64,000 nucleotides of DNA from Aminipila terrae (lineage in GTDB: Bacteria; Bacillota; Clostridia; Peptostreptococcales; Anaerovoracaceae), in assembly GCF_010120715.1 (NCBI RefSeq), contig NZ_CP047591.1:2108001-2172000 (forward strand). The letters are read 5' to 3'. Numbering within the stretch: position 1 is the first letter of the stretch; each line of letters starts with the position of its first letter. The notes under the pieces were generated by a model. It did no database searches. It saw nothing but the letters and a program-made list of their open reading frames with translations, and had not been told where the DNA came from. The translations under genes were made by a program, and so were the position numbers. Of this stretch, positions 8,637 to 16,144 are shown in pieces.

Positions 8637-9536
8637 ATGGAAGAAAAAATAAACTGGAAGGAAAATGAAGTAGTACCAAAAATGTGGAAGTGTATTAAAA
8701 TGATAATTATTATTTCTATAGCAATTTTTTTAATTCTTTTTCCATATATATTAGAAAAAATTAATATTGATTTTATAAGAAATGCGGATAGGCTTTCATA
8801 TTATGGTGCTATATTTGGCGGTTTTGTTACCATTATTGGTATATATATTACACTTAAACATAATCAAAGAATAACATCAGAAGAAAGACGGAAAAGTGTA
8901 CTACCTTTAATTACTATATATGAAATAACAGAAATGTGGCAAAATTCAAATGTAATTTTTAAAAACTTAAACACAATAGAAAAATTACAAAATGATTTCC
9001 GTTATTTTCCAAAAAAATGGTGGGATAATATTAATTATAAAGAAAATATTTTTCAATTTTATGAAGATAGAATAGATTATCAAAATTTAATAAGTGATTA
9101 TTCAAAAGTTCTAATTGTTGAAAATGTTGAAAAGTTTTTAGAAAATAAAATACAAGAACATATTTATGTACCCTTTTCATTTTGTAATTCTGGAATTGGT
9201 ACTGCATTAAATTTAAAAATCCAGATTGGATTGGCAAACGGTGATACAGTTGATAAAAACAAATACATTTTAAATACTTTTGAAGAAAATTTAAAAGTTG
9301 GTGAAGATTGTAAAATATCCTTTTATACTTGGAAGTGTAAATATATTCCACGTGAATGTAGAGTCAAATTAACCTATAATGATATTTATTTAAATAAATA
9401 TGAACAAATTCACGATGTGATTTTTACTGATAGACCATTTTTTACTTTAACCACAACTATTAATCAAAACTTAATAAAAAAGAAAAGCAAGGTTAAACAT
9501 CTTGCTTTTTTATCTATTCCATATATTGGAAAGTAG
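8637..9536 (+). CDS. Two-helix membrane protein, paralog 1 of 3
   Basis: 299 residues from the ATG at 8637; an upstream GTG sits on the ribosome binding site. Two N-terminal membrane helices (about residues 17-38 and 54-75, YGAIFGGFVTIIGIYITL) are followed by a charged linker, a conserved ERRKSVLPLI block, and a soluble domain with CNSGIGTALNLKI and an RVKLTYNDIYLNKYEQIHDV ending. The next two genes share the helix 2 motif, the (S)V(L/M)P block and the N-SG(I/V)G motif, so all three are paralogs. Function unknown. Each gene has a private promoter and terminator, so they are separate units. Confidence 0.75.
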   Translation: MEEKINWKENEVVPKMWKCIKMIIIISIAIFLILFPYILEKINIDFIRNADRLSYYGAIFGGFVTIIGIYITLKHNQRITSEERRKSVLPLITIYEITEMWQNSNVIFKNLNTIEKLQNDFRYFPKKWWDNINYKENIFQFYEDRIDYQNLISDYSKVLIVENVEKFLENKIQEHIYVPFSFCNSGIGTALNLKIQIGLANGDTVDKNKYILNTFEENLKVGEDCKISFYTWKCKYIPRECRVKLTYNDIYLNKYEQIHDVIFTDRPFFTLTTTINQNLIKKKSKVKHLAFLSIPYIGK

Positions 9537-9589
9537 TTTAATATATATATAAATTATGGTAATATACATCTGAAAGGATGTGTGTTATT
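9484..9589 (+). repeat. Cassette repeat, copy 2
   Basis: AAGCAAGG-TTAAACA-TCTTGC with a T-run, which also terminates paralog 1, then AAGTAGTTTAATATATATA, AAATTATGGTAATATACATC and TGAAAGGATGTGT. The order and spacing match copy 1. Confidence 0.8.
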
Positions 9590-10393
9590 ATGTGTAAGTT
9601 CATTAAAGATTTACCTTATAAAATGATTATCGCTATTCATAAAATGGTTAAAATATTTTTAAGCAAAAAATTTCTAAATTTTATTCTTTTTATAATAACA
9701 CTAGGTGCTATTGCAGTATTAGGAATAGGTTGGCTACCAACATTACTAATAGAAAATATAAAACCCGAAGTAATTGGGACAAAAGATGAAGCAACTTATT
9801 ATTGTGCAATTATTACGTCATTAGTTACAATATTAGGCATTTGGTTAACTTTAAAAGAAAATAGAAAACAAGTAGAAGAACAAGATAAGAAAAATCAACA
9901 AGTAATGGCTATGGAACGTAAATTAAGTGTAATGCCGAAACTTGTTTTTACAGATACTTGTATTAAGCCAACAAAAGATAATGTTATAATATCTATATAT
10001 TTTATGAATAATCAAATTAGTATTTATGCAGATTTCCCATGTGAGGAAGAAAAAATAAATAAACAGAATGCGTGCTACAAAAGGTGCTCTGTTACTAATA
10101 GTGGTGTAGGTGCGTGTTTGGCTTTAACTATAGAAGTTGAAAATAAAAAAACACATGGTTCTATATCTAATATTAATTTGCTACAGAATGAAAGCATTAC
10201 ACTTGAACTAATCGCAGAAGATGTAATGTGCTTGGATTATTACTATAAAATGAAGTTTACTTATTATGATATATATGGAAATAAAAATGAGAATTTTCAT
10301 ATAGATAATCGGATGGATGATTTATATTTAATACAGCATTGTAAAAATACAAAGAAATTTACTATAAGTAGACTATTAGAATATAATTTATAA
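9590..10393 (+). CDS. Two-helix membrane protein, paralog 2 of 3
   Basis: 267 residues from the ATG at 9590. Same design as its neighbours: two membrane helices (FLNFILFIITLGAIAVLGIG and the SLVTILGIWLTLKENRKQ block), then ERKLSVMPKLVF, then a soluble domain with VTNSGVGACLALTIE and MKFTYYDIYGNKNE near the end. Divergence from paralog 1 is large outside these blocks, so the duplication is old or diversified by selection. No enzymatic motif seen. Confidence 0.75.
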   Translation: MCKFIKDLPYKMIIAIHKMVKIFLSKKFLNFILFIITLGAIAVLGIGWLPTLLIENIKPEVIGTKDEATYYCAIITSLVTILGIWLTLKENRKQVEEQDKKNQQVMAMERKLSVMPKLVFTDTCIKPTKDNVIISIYFMNNQISIYADFPCEEEKINKQNACYKRCSVTNSGVGACLALTIEVENKKTHGSISNINLLQNESITLELIAEDVMCLDYYYKMKFTYYDIYGNKNENFHIDNRMDDLYLIQHCKNTKKFTISRLLEYNL

Positions 10394-10407
10394 CCAATTA
10401 AACCCAT

Positions 10408-10501
10408 AGCAAGGCTAAACCCCTTGGTGTTTTGTTATTCAACAAATAGTTTGTTATTTATACAAACTATGGTAATATATGTCTGGAAGGATGTGTCTTT
10501 T
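10408..10501 (+). repeat. Cassette repeat, copy 3
   Basis: AGCAAGGCTAAACCCCTTGG hairpin (weaker, T-run interrupted), AACAAATAGTTTGTTATTTA, TACAAACTATGGTAATATAT and CTGGAAGGATGTGT. The most diverged of the three full copies. Confidence 0.75.
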
Positions 10502-11574
10502 ATGCATAGTTGGTTTAATATTTGTAAGAATATATTAAAATATATTTTTATAATTATTGGTGGAACATATTTTGTCTTATTAATACCATTTTTGTGTATT
10601 AATGATAGTCTAAAACCTTCATATATAAATGGCTTATTTGCCATTTGGATTTTTGTATATATTTTAATTGTATTAATTGTATCTAAATGTTTAGATGAAA
10701 ATAAAAAATTTTTAATTACTAAAGTATATAGCAAACTTTCATATATAGGGATATATTTATTTAACTTTTATTTACTTATAAAAATAGTACCACCATTTTT
10801 TTATAAATATTTAAAACCAGAGAATATGGATGAAAATCAATTTACAACATATTTTTGTAGTTTAATAACTGTTGGTGTAACTATTTTAGGTATAGGGTGG
10901 ACACTAAAAGAAAACAGACACCTAACAGAACAGCAGATTAAAGAAAATAGAAAACAGATGCAAGAACAAAACATAATAAATCTAGAAGCACTTGCAGAAG
11001 AACGTAGATTAAGTGTATTGCCTTTAATAACAATATTTAAAAAAGAATTTATGGAGATTATAACTTTAGAAGATAAAGCAATAATTGACAAAAGTAATGA
11101 AGAAATTATAATTGAATTTTTTGAAAGTGGAAAAATTAAATTTAATCCTTGTATAACAAATATGCAAAGAGATTATATTTATAAAGAAATTGATAATGCC
11201 AAGAATATAAATGGAAGGATTATATCTACATTTTTATTGAGAAATTATATTTTTTCAAATGCAGGTATTGGTGCAGCAATAAATATTCAATTATTTCTAT
11301 CTGAAATTGATAATGGTAGTATAAAAGTACCTAAGTGTTCAAAACATTTAATCTAAAAGAAAAACAGGATATATATTTTTCTTTTTATGCAGAAAAAAAG
11401 GAATATATAAAAAATGAATATATTTTAGAAATTCAATATAGTGACTTATACAAAAAATATTATAGACAAACGCATAATATTTTTTATGATAGCGAAACAG
11501 ATTATTTTGTATTAGACACAAAAAATAATCAAGAGTTATATGATTTATCAACTGATACAGTGCCATTAAAATAG
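10502..11574 (+). pseudogene. Two-helix membrane protein, paralog 3 of 3 (one-base frameshift)
   Basis: Starts at the ATG at 10502 behind GGAAGGATG. Four hydrophobic segments are visible, the last being the family motif VGVTILGIGWTLKENR. ERRLSVLPLITIF and FSNAGIGAAINIQLF follow. The frame stops at 11356, while the expected C-terminal region (ISFSFYA-like strand, EIQYSDLYKKYYRQTHNI) continues in the -1 frame to 11574. Adding one A to the AAAA run at 11341-11344 restores a single frame. It belongs to the set of one-base homopolymer deletions in this window, so it may be intact in reality. Confidence 0.75.
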
Positions 11575-11579
11575 TTATC

Positions 11580-11612
11580 TAAGCAAGGTTAAACACCTTG
11601 CTTATTTATTGC
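11580..11612 (+). terminator. Cassette terminator, copy 4
   Basis: AAGCAAGG-TTAAACA-CCTTGCTT hairpin followed by an AT-rich run. It is the same hairpin that starts the three cassette repeats and closes paralog 3. No promoter module follows. Confidence 0.75.
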
Positions 11613-11827
11613 CTTTTTTGGGGCATAGACATTAAAGAATGAACTTTTCAGTAGTGGAATTAATTATCCATAGGTAACTTTTGAATGGGTAGGAATGTTG
11701 ATATTTAAGACATTAAAAGGTATAATAGTTTTAATAGTATATGAAAGCCACCTACACTTTAGTAGACTATAGTGGCTACCATGTAAAATAAGTGTTAATG
11801 ATAAAAATATAAACGTTAGAATTTCAA

Positions 11828-12043
11828 TGTTCCGTAGGCGTAATGGGTGATTTCAGAACCTACGACTACGCAGTAGTGCTTCGTGCAGTAACCACAACAG
11901 ACTTCATGACCGCAGAATCAGCAGAAATCCCTTGGGAAGTGCTGGGCAACGTGACAACCAGAATCGTTAATGAAGTAAGTGGCGTGAACAGAGTGTTTTA
12001 TGACTGTACGGGGAAGCCGCCAGCTACGATCGAGATGGAATAG
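11828..12043 (+). pseudogene. guaA: guaA 3' fragment (displaced C-terminus of GMP synthase)
   Basis: The frame reads SVGVMGDFRTYDYAVVLRAV, TTDFMTAESAEIPWEVL and ends GKPPATIEME. This is the C-terminal dimerization end of glutamine-hydrolysing GMP synthase, whose proteins typically finish KPPATIEWE. Only the last 70 or so codons are present and there is no start or ribosome binding site. Codon use is visibly more GC-rich than the DNA on its left. The guaA 3' end is an established integration site for genomic islands, so this piece is read as the part displaced when the element at 1-11.8 kb inserted; an intact copy should lie beyond the left edge. Confidence 0.88.
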
Positions 12044-12444
12044 AGCTTGTCTTTTCCCGTTCTGCTTCGGTTTGCGTTCAATCGTGTTCGCTTACTTACG
12101 TCTGTGTACGTGCGCTCACACTCAATCAGCAAACCTGCGTATAACGAAAAAAAATCCTGCGCTCTATGGAGATTGACAGGGAAGTAGGACTTTTGTAATT
12201 AACTAATAATTATGGAAAATTAGAATAGGTAGCTTGGATTGTTTATTGATTCGAAATAGTCAATCATAGCTATCTATTTTTTTATTTTGAAGGAGGTTAT
12301 GATAAAATATAAGGTTGATTTAAATTAAAATGGATATTAAACTTAGATTATATTGTGGAATAATATGGTTATTACAAGGATGTAGGACATCTAATTCGTA
12401 ATTTTAATAGTAATTAAATGGTAATACAAAGAGAATTAAAATGT
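12044..12444. other. Intergenic region after guaA remnant
   Basis: Contains an inverted pair GGTTTGC (about 12070) and GCAAACC (about 12137) in GC-richer DNA that probably belonged to the original guaA downstream region, then the dispersed repeat copy 1 (12216-12300). The last 140 bases are AT-rich and show nothing I can support. Confidence 0.5.
12216..12300 (+). repeat. Dispersed hairpin repeat, copy 1
   Basis: AATAGGTAGCTTGGATTGTT, then TATTGATTCGAAATAGTCAA, then AGCTATCTATTTTTTTATTT and AAGGAGG. The ends can pair (ATAGGTAGCT with AGCTATCTAT) and a T-run follows, so it looks like a terminator followed by a Shine-Dalgarno sequence. Copies 2 and 3 are at 14844 and 24497. Confidence 0.75.
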
Positions 12445-12921
12445 ATGAATAAGAAAACAAGAGACCTAGAAAAACATTACAGGATTCTTGAAAATGAAAT
12501 AAGAAGTTTTGTTTTAGATGTTTCTGGTGGTTCTTGGTATAATCAATGGCACACCCATTTAGATTGGCATGGCATAACAAATAATAGCCAAAGGCATAGA
12601 AGAAATCATGTACATTATTACCTATTGATGCTTGAAAAAATAGAAGAACAAACCAAAGAATATAAAAAAGAATTTCAAACATGGATATTTTTGGATGGCA
12701 AACAAGGTGCTTATGACGCTATATATTTTCATACAGAAAACCCATATAGTGGTTTTCCATATATAGTGGATAATATTGATTGGAATATTGAACTTCCTAA
12801 TATGTTAAGTAATATTTTAGATTTATCAATTTATCGCTTAGGCAGGGTAGAATTTGATAATGGAAACTACTACTTTATAATTCAGAAAAATGGATTAGGC
12901 AAAAGTTTGGGGGAAAATTAG
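12445..12921 (+). CDS. Hypothetical protein
   Basis: 158 residues from the ATG at 12445 (AAGAGA about ten bases upstream; a start at 12418 is also open). Soluble, rich in Trp, His and Tyr, with a histidine-rich stretch (WHTHLDWHG, NSQRHRRNHVHYY) followed by a charged helix and a beta-rich tail. I do not recognise the family. His clusters could bind a metal, but that is speculation. It is followed by a small membrane protein on the same strand. Confidence 0.6.
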   Translation: MNKKTRDLEKHYRILENEIRSFVLDVSGGSWYNQWHTHLDWHGITNNSQRHRRNHVHYYLLMLEKIEEQTKEYKKEFQTWIFLDGKQGAYDAIYFHTENPYSGFPYIVDNIDWNIELPNMLSNILDLSIYRLGRVEFDNGNYYFIIQKNGLGKSLGEN

Positions 12922-12965
12922 ACTACACTCTAAATCACAGAAATATGTCATTATGGGGGATAAAC

Positions 12966-13241
12966 ATGAAAGACCTTAAATTTATGAACTCTTGGGAAAA
13001 AACACGTAAAAGAGGGATAATATTATACGTAATAACAAGGATGCTATTAATACTAACAGCTTCGTTAATTGGTAAGGCAATAGGCGAGCATGTGAGTAAT
13101 GGAACTATTTTTCAAACTATTTATATTAAAGGGTTAGTTTTTATGTGCTTAATAGGTATTTTGATGGGAATATATTTGTGGAATTATAATGAAACTCGAT
13201 ATAAGAAACTAATAAAGAATACTAATAATAAAAGTCAATGA
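12966..13241 (+). CDS. Small two-helix membrane protein
   Basis: 91 residues from the ATG at 12966, chosen because GGGGGA lies six bases upstream; an ATG at 12945 lacks a site. Two hydrophobic helices (GIILYVITRMLLILTASLIG and GLVFMCLIGILMGIYLW) flank a short loop; the ends are basic. No known family. It follows the histidine-rich protein by 44 bases. Confidence 0.6.
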   Translation: MKDLKFMNSWEKTRKRGIILYVITRMLLILTASLIGKAIGEHVSNGTIFQTIYIKGLVFMCLIGILMGIYLWNYNETRYKKLIKNTNNKSQ

Positions 13242-13300
13242 TAAACACTCTGATTTTTATTATCTTAGATAGGCATAAATAATAATCACAATATCTGTGT

Positions 13301-13492
13301 TCACAAAGGTTTACCTTTAAGAACTGACATACATAGAATTTTTGATTCAGGGTTAATAACAGTTAATGTGCTGGTTATAAAGCCCCAGTGAATCTCTCCC
13401 GGGGCTGTCATTAAAAGTGTTAATTTCCTGCTGCTTATGTATAACATTTGGAATAAATAAACTGGCCTACTGCAGTTACGGACAATTTCCAT
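13301..13492 (-). CDS. Small hypothetical protein (uncertain)
   Basis: 63 codons on the minus strand, 10 bases downstream of the arginine-rich small gene. The composition (KLTLLMTAPGEIHWGFITST, then INPESKILCMSVL) looks protein-like rather than random, but the ribosome binding site is poor. It may be a small gene or a remnant of a longer one. Confidence 0.3.
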   Translation of the reverse strand: MEIVRNCSRPVYLFQMLYISSRKLTLLMTAPGEIHWGFITSTLTVINPESKILCMSVLKGKPL

Positions 13493-13502
13493 GTAATTTA
13501 GC

Positions 13503-13685
13503 CTAACTAAAGAAAAGTAGCCACCAAAATGGAAATCTCACGTCAAAATCATGTCTTCTATCAAATTCATCTCTTCTCTCCATTTCATGTCTTCTGTCAA
13601 ATTCCATTCTTCTATTATATTCATCTCTCATATCAGATTCATTCATTCTTTCAACAGCCACTCTTCTGTTATATTCATCAATCAT
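13503..13685 (-). CDS. Small arginine-repeat protein with hydrophobic C-terminus
   Basis: 60 residues. GAGAGGGG seven bases upstream of the ATG is a strong ribosome binding site, which makes this short frame credible. The sequence is a degenerate repeat of acid-x-x-RR units (DEYNRR, EFDRRHE, EFDRRHD), ending abruptly in RFPFWWLLFFS. The alternating Glu/Asp and Arg suggest a long salt-bridged helix, with the aromatic tail inserted in or against a membrane. I do not know a family. Confidence 0.55.
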   Translation of the reverse strand: MIDEYNRRVAVERMNESDMRDEYNRRMEFDRRHEMERRDEFDRRHDFDVRFPFWWLLFFS

Positions 13686-13953
13686 ATATAAACCCCTCTC
13701 ACATTACAAAACAAGTGATATAAAATATTCAAAAAATATTTCAGCCACCTGCTTAAATAAAATTTAATATACTATAATATATGTAAAAACAATATATGGT
13801 GTGATTAAAATCTTGAGTTGCTAGTGGATCACCGCAAACTTCCATTTACAAAAAACTTTTGATTTATATTGTAAGCACAGATGTGTTATAATCTAAAACA
13901 TAGGAAATTCCTGACTATTTTAGAAAAAAGGAGTTTCGAAAGGAGGACTTAGC

Positions 13954-13980
13954 GTGGGAGTAGGAACGAAAGTTTGCTAA
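13954..13980 (+). CDS. Putative leader peptide (8 residues)
   Basis: GTG GGA GTA GGA ACG AAA GTT TGC TAA behind a near-perfect AAAGGAGG. The inverted repeat TAGCGAGGCTAT/ATAGCCTTGCTA starts right after the stop. Short ORF plus hairpin before an enzyme gene resembles translational attenuation leaders of resistance genes. Tentative. Confidence 0.35.
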   Translation: MGVGTKVC

Positions 13981-14017
13981 TAGCGAGGCTATTGCAAAAA
14001 TAAATATAGCCTTGCTA
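13981..14017 (+). repeat. 12-bp inverted repeat after the leader ORF
   Basis: TAGCGAGGCTAT at 13981-13992 and ATAGCCTTGCTA at 14006-14017, one mismatch, no T-run. Could form an RNA hairpin between leader ORF and hydrolase. Confidence 0.6.
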
Positions 14018-14059
14018 ATCTATTAAATTATTACTTAAATAACGATTAGGAGGCATAGA

Positions 14060-14818
14060 ATGTCATTTTTTAAATATCATTCAAAGGATGTTTATTATAC
14101 AGAAATCGGAGAAGGAGAACCAATTGTACTACTGCATGGGAATGCTGCTTCTTCAAAAATGTTTGAGTCCATAGTAGACTTATATTCAAATAATTATAAA
14201 GTTATTTTAATTGATTTTCTTGGGCATGGGAAGTCACAACGCTTGCAAGAGTTCCCAATAGAATTGTGGTATGATGAGGCAATGCAGGCAATTACTTTGT
14301 TAGACCTTTTAGCTTATGAAAAGGTTAATCTAATTGGCACAAGTGGCGGAGCATGGGTTGCCTTGAACATCGCATTGGAAAGACCTGATTTAGTTGAGAA
14401 GGTTATAGCCGACAGTTTTGATGGTAGAACACTTGGAAAAAATTTCGCAACAAATTTAATGCATCAACGAGAATATTCAAAAACGAATGATATGGCAAAG
14501 CAGTTTTATATTATGTGGCAGGGAAACGATTGGGAAAGTGTCATAGATAACGATACTAAGTGTCTGGTAGAATTCGCAGAGCAGGATAAAGAAATATTTC
14601 ATAAATCGCTTAATGAACTGCAAGTGCCCATATTGCTTACTGCAAATAAAACGGATGATATGATTAGACGTGATTTCATGGAAGAATACGATGAGATTAT
14701 TAAGCAAATTGCGCATGGAGAAAAATATATTTTTGAAAATGGGTTCCATCCAGCCATTATATCCAATGGGGCGGAATTTGAAAAAATCGCAAATGAATTT
14801 TTGAGAAAAAAGTTATAG
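14060..14818 (+). CDS. Alpha/beta hydrolase
   Basis: 252 residues, typical size of the family. LLHGNAAS supplies the oxyanion HG motif, IGTSGGAWVAL is the nucleophile elbow (Ser in GTSGG), NKTDD carries the acid, and FENGFHPAI the catalytic His near the end. A soluble cytoplasmic esterase, lactonase or C-C hydrolase is likely; the substrate cannot be told. GGAGG lies before the start, and the transcript probably includes the leader region from 13893. It sits between copies 1 and 2 of the dispersed repeat and looks like a cassette passenger. Confidence 0.88.
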   Translation: MSFFKYHSKDVYYTEIGEGEPIVLLHGNAASSKMFESIVDLYSNNYKVILIDFLGHGKSQRLQEFPIELWYDEAMQAITLLDLLAYEKVNLIGTSGGAWVALNIALERPDLVEKVIADSFDGRTLGKNFATNLMHQREYSKTNDMAKQFYIMWQGNDWESVIDNDTKCLVEFAEQDKEIFHKSLNELQVPILLTANKTDDMIRRDFMEEYDEIIKQIAHGEKYIFENGFHPAIISNGAEFEKIANEFLRKKL

Positions 14819-14843
14819 TTATTAATATCTTAATTAAAATTAA

Positions 14844-14931
14844 TGAGAATTAAAATAGGTAGCTTGGGTTGTTTATTTGATTGAAAATAGGCAATTATAG
14901 CTGCCTGTTTTTTATTTTCAAGGAGGCATTT
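14844..14931 (+). repeat. Dispersed hairpin repeat, copy 2
   Basis: AAAATAGGTAGCTTGGGTTG, TTTATTTGATTGAAAATAGG, CAATTATAGCTGCCTGTTTT, then TATTTTCAAGGAGG. Very close to copy 3, including the loop. AGGTAGCT/AGCTGCCT pairs with one G-T, followed by a T-run, so it can terminate the hydrolase transcript. Confidence 0.8.
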
Positions 14932-14959
14932 ACAGATAAGATAACATAGTCATTTTATA

Positions 14960-15064
14960 ATCAATTTAGTCATTTGGGTAAAAATGATTATGTTGAAATT
15001 GACAATGGTATAATTAAATGGTATATTTTAATTGTATCATTGTCTGAAAAATGACTAAATTGAT
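14960..15064. promoter_or_regulatory. Nested inverted repeats around the R-M locus promoter
   Basis: Outer arms ATCAATTTAGTCATTT (14960-14975) and AAATGACTAAATTGAT (15049-15064) are perfectly complementary over 16 bp. Inner arms at 15003-15018 and 15027-15042 (CAATGGTATAATTAAA and TTTAATTGTATCATTG) match at 14 of 16 and lie on top of the promoter. An extra AGTCATTT is at 14948-14955. This looks like cooperative operator control. Confidence 0.65.
14999..15027 (+). promoter_or_regulatory. Sigma-A promoter of the fic-hsd locus
   Basis: TTGACA at 14999-15004 and TATATT at 15022-15027 with a 17-bp spacer. It is overlapped by the inner inverted repeat and flanked by the outer one. Confidence 0.75.
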
Positions 15065-15085
15065 ATTGGAAATGAGGAAATTGAA

Positions 15086-16143
15086 ATGCGTGATTACGAT
15101 TATAGTAAAAAATGGACGTCGTTATTAACACCGGACATCGTTGCGCTACTGACTACAATACACGAATTTAAAGGAGAACAGACTTTATTTATAGAGGCAA
15201 ATGCAGATACATTAACTAAGCTGATTGACATTGCCCGAATTCAGAGTACTGAAGCATCAAATAAAATAGAAGGAATATATACTTCTGATGAAAGATTGAA
15301 AAAAATTGTTCAGGATAAAACCATTCCCAGAACGCGGAATGAGCAAGAAATTGCTGGCTATAGGGATGTTTTAAACACGATTCATGATAATCATGATCAC
15401 ATTCCCCCCAAGCCCTCAATCATACTTCAACTTCATAGGGATTTATATAAATTTGGGGACTGGAAACTGGAGGGAACTATAAAAATACAGATAATGTTAT
15501 TACAGAAGAAGATAATGATGGATGTAAGAGGGTTCGATTTCAGCCGGTACATGCCTGGGAAACAGCAGAATCAATAGAAAAGCTCTGTAAAGCATATGAA
15601 GAAATAATAAGTACTGGCAAAGTAGATCCGTTATTGGTTATTCCTATGTTTGTGCTGGACTTTCTGTGCATACATCCTTTCAATGATGGAAATGGCCGAA
15701 TGAGTCGATTAATAACCTTATTATTACTATATCGTTCAGGTTATATCGTTGGGAAATATATTAGTATAGAAAAACTGATAGAAAAGACAAAAGAAACATA
15801 TTATGAAGTGCTGCAAGAAAGCTCTGTAAATTGGCATGAAGGAGCAAATAGTTATGAGCCATTTGTGAAATATTACCTTGGAGTCATTTTAAACGCTTAT
15901 CGTGAATTTTCCTCCAGAGTCAAATTGTTGACCACCAGTGGCCTTTCAAAACCAGACCGCATTCGTGAGACAATTAAAGAAACTTTGGGAAAGATCACTA
16001 TTGCAGAAATTATGCAGAAATGTCCGGATATTAGCCATGTGACCATACAAAGGACATTAGTAGATTTACGAAAAAAAGGTGAAATAATAAAAATTAGTGG
16101 AGGAAGATACACTTCCTACGTTTGGAATAGAGAGGACGAGTAA
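15086..16143 (+). pseudogene. Fic-family protein (one-base frameshift)
   Basis: The first part (to about 15460) carries the N-terminal Fic-associated helices (STEASNKIEGIYT, RNEQEIAGYRDVL, LHRDLYKF). The second part has the active-site motif HPFNDGNGRMSRL, matching HPFx(D/E)GNGR, and a C-terminal winged-helix-like segment. Fic enzymes transfer AMP or related groups to proteins. Adding one G to the GGGG run at 15455-15458 joins the frames through FGGLETGGNYKNT, the usual family sequence. SNKIEG resembles an inhibitory-helix type motif. It is the first gene of the type I R-M locus and ends one base before hsdM. The break is probably a sequencing error. Confidence 0.85.
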
Positions 16144-16144
16144 T

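Larger units (their letters stand above)
13686..14059. other. Regulatory region upstream of the alpha/beta hydrolase
   Basis: Holds an extended -10 element (TGTTATAAT, 13884-13892), a nine-codon leader ORF (13954-13980) and an inverted repeat (13981-14017) before the hydrolase gene. The part left of 13850 is AT-rich with no supported feature other than the upstream region of the divergent small gene. Confidence 0.5.

Noticed and set aside
11335..11360. Programmed -1 frameshift in paralog 3
   Set aside because: No X-XXY-YYZ heptamer or downstream stimulator is evident; a one-base loss in AAAA explains it and matches other sites.
12060..12145. Possible tRNA in the GC-richer segment after guaA
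   Set aside because: The GGTTTGC/GCAAACC ends pair, but no acceptor CCA end, T-loop GTTCNANNC context or anticodon arm of proper length could be built.
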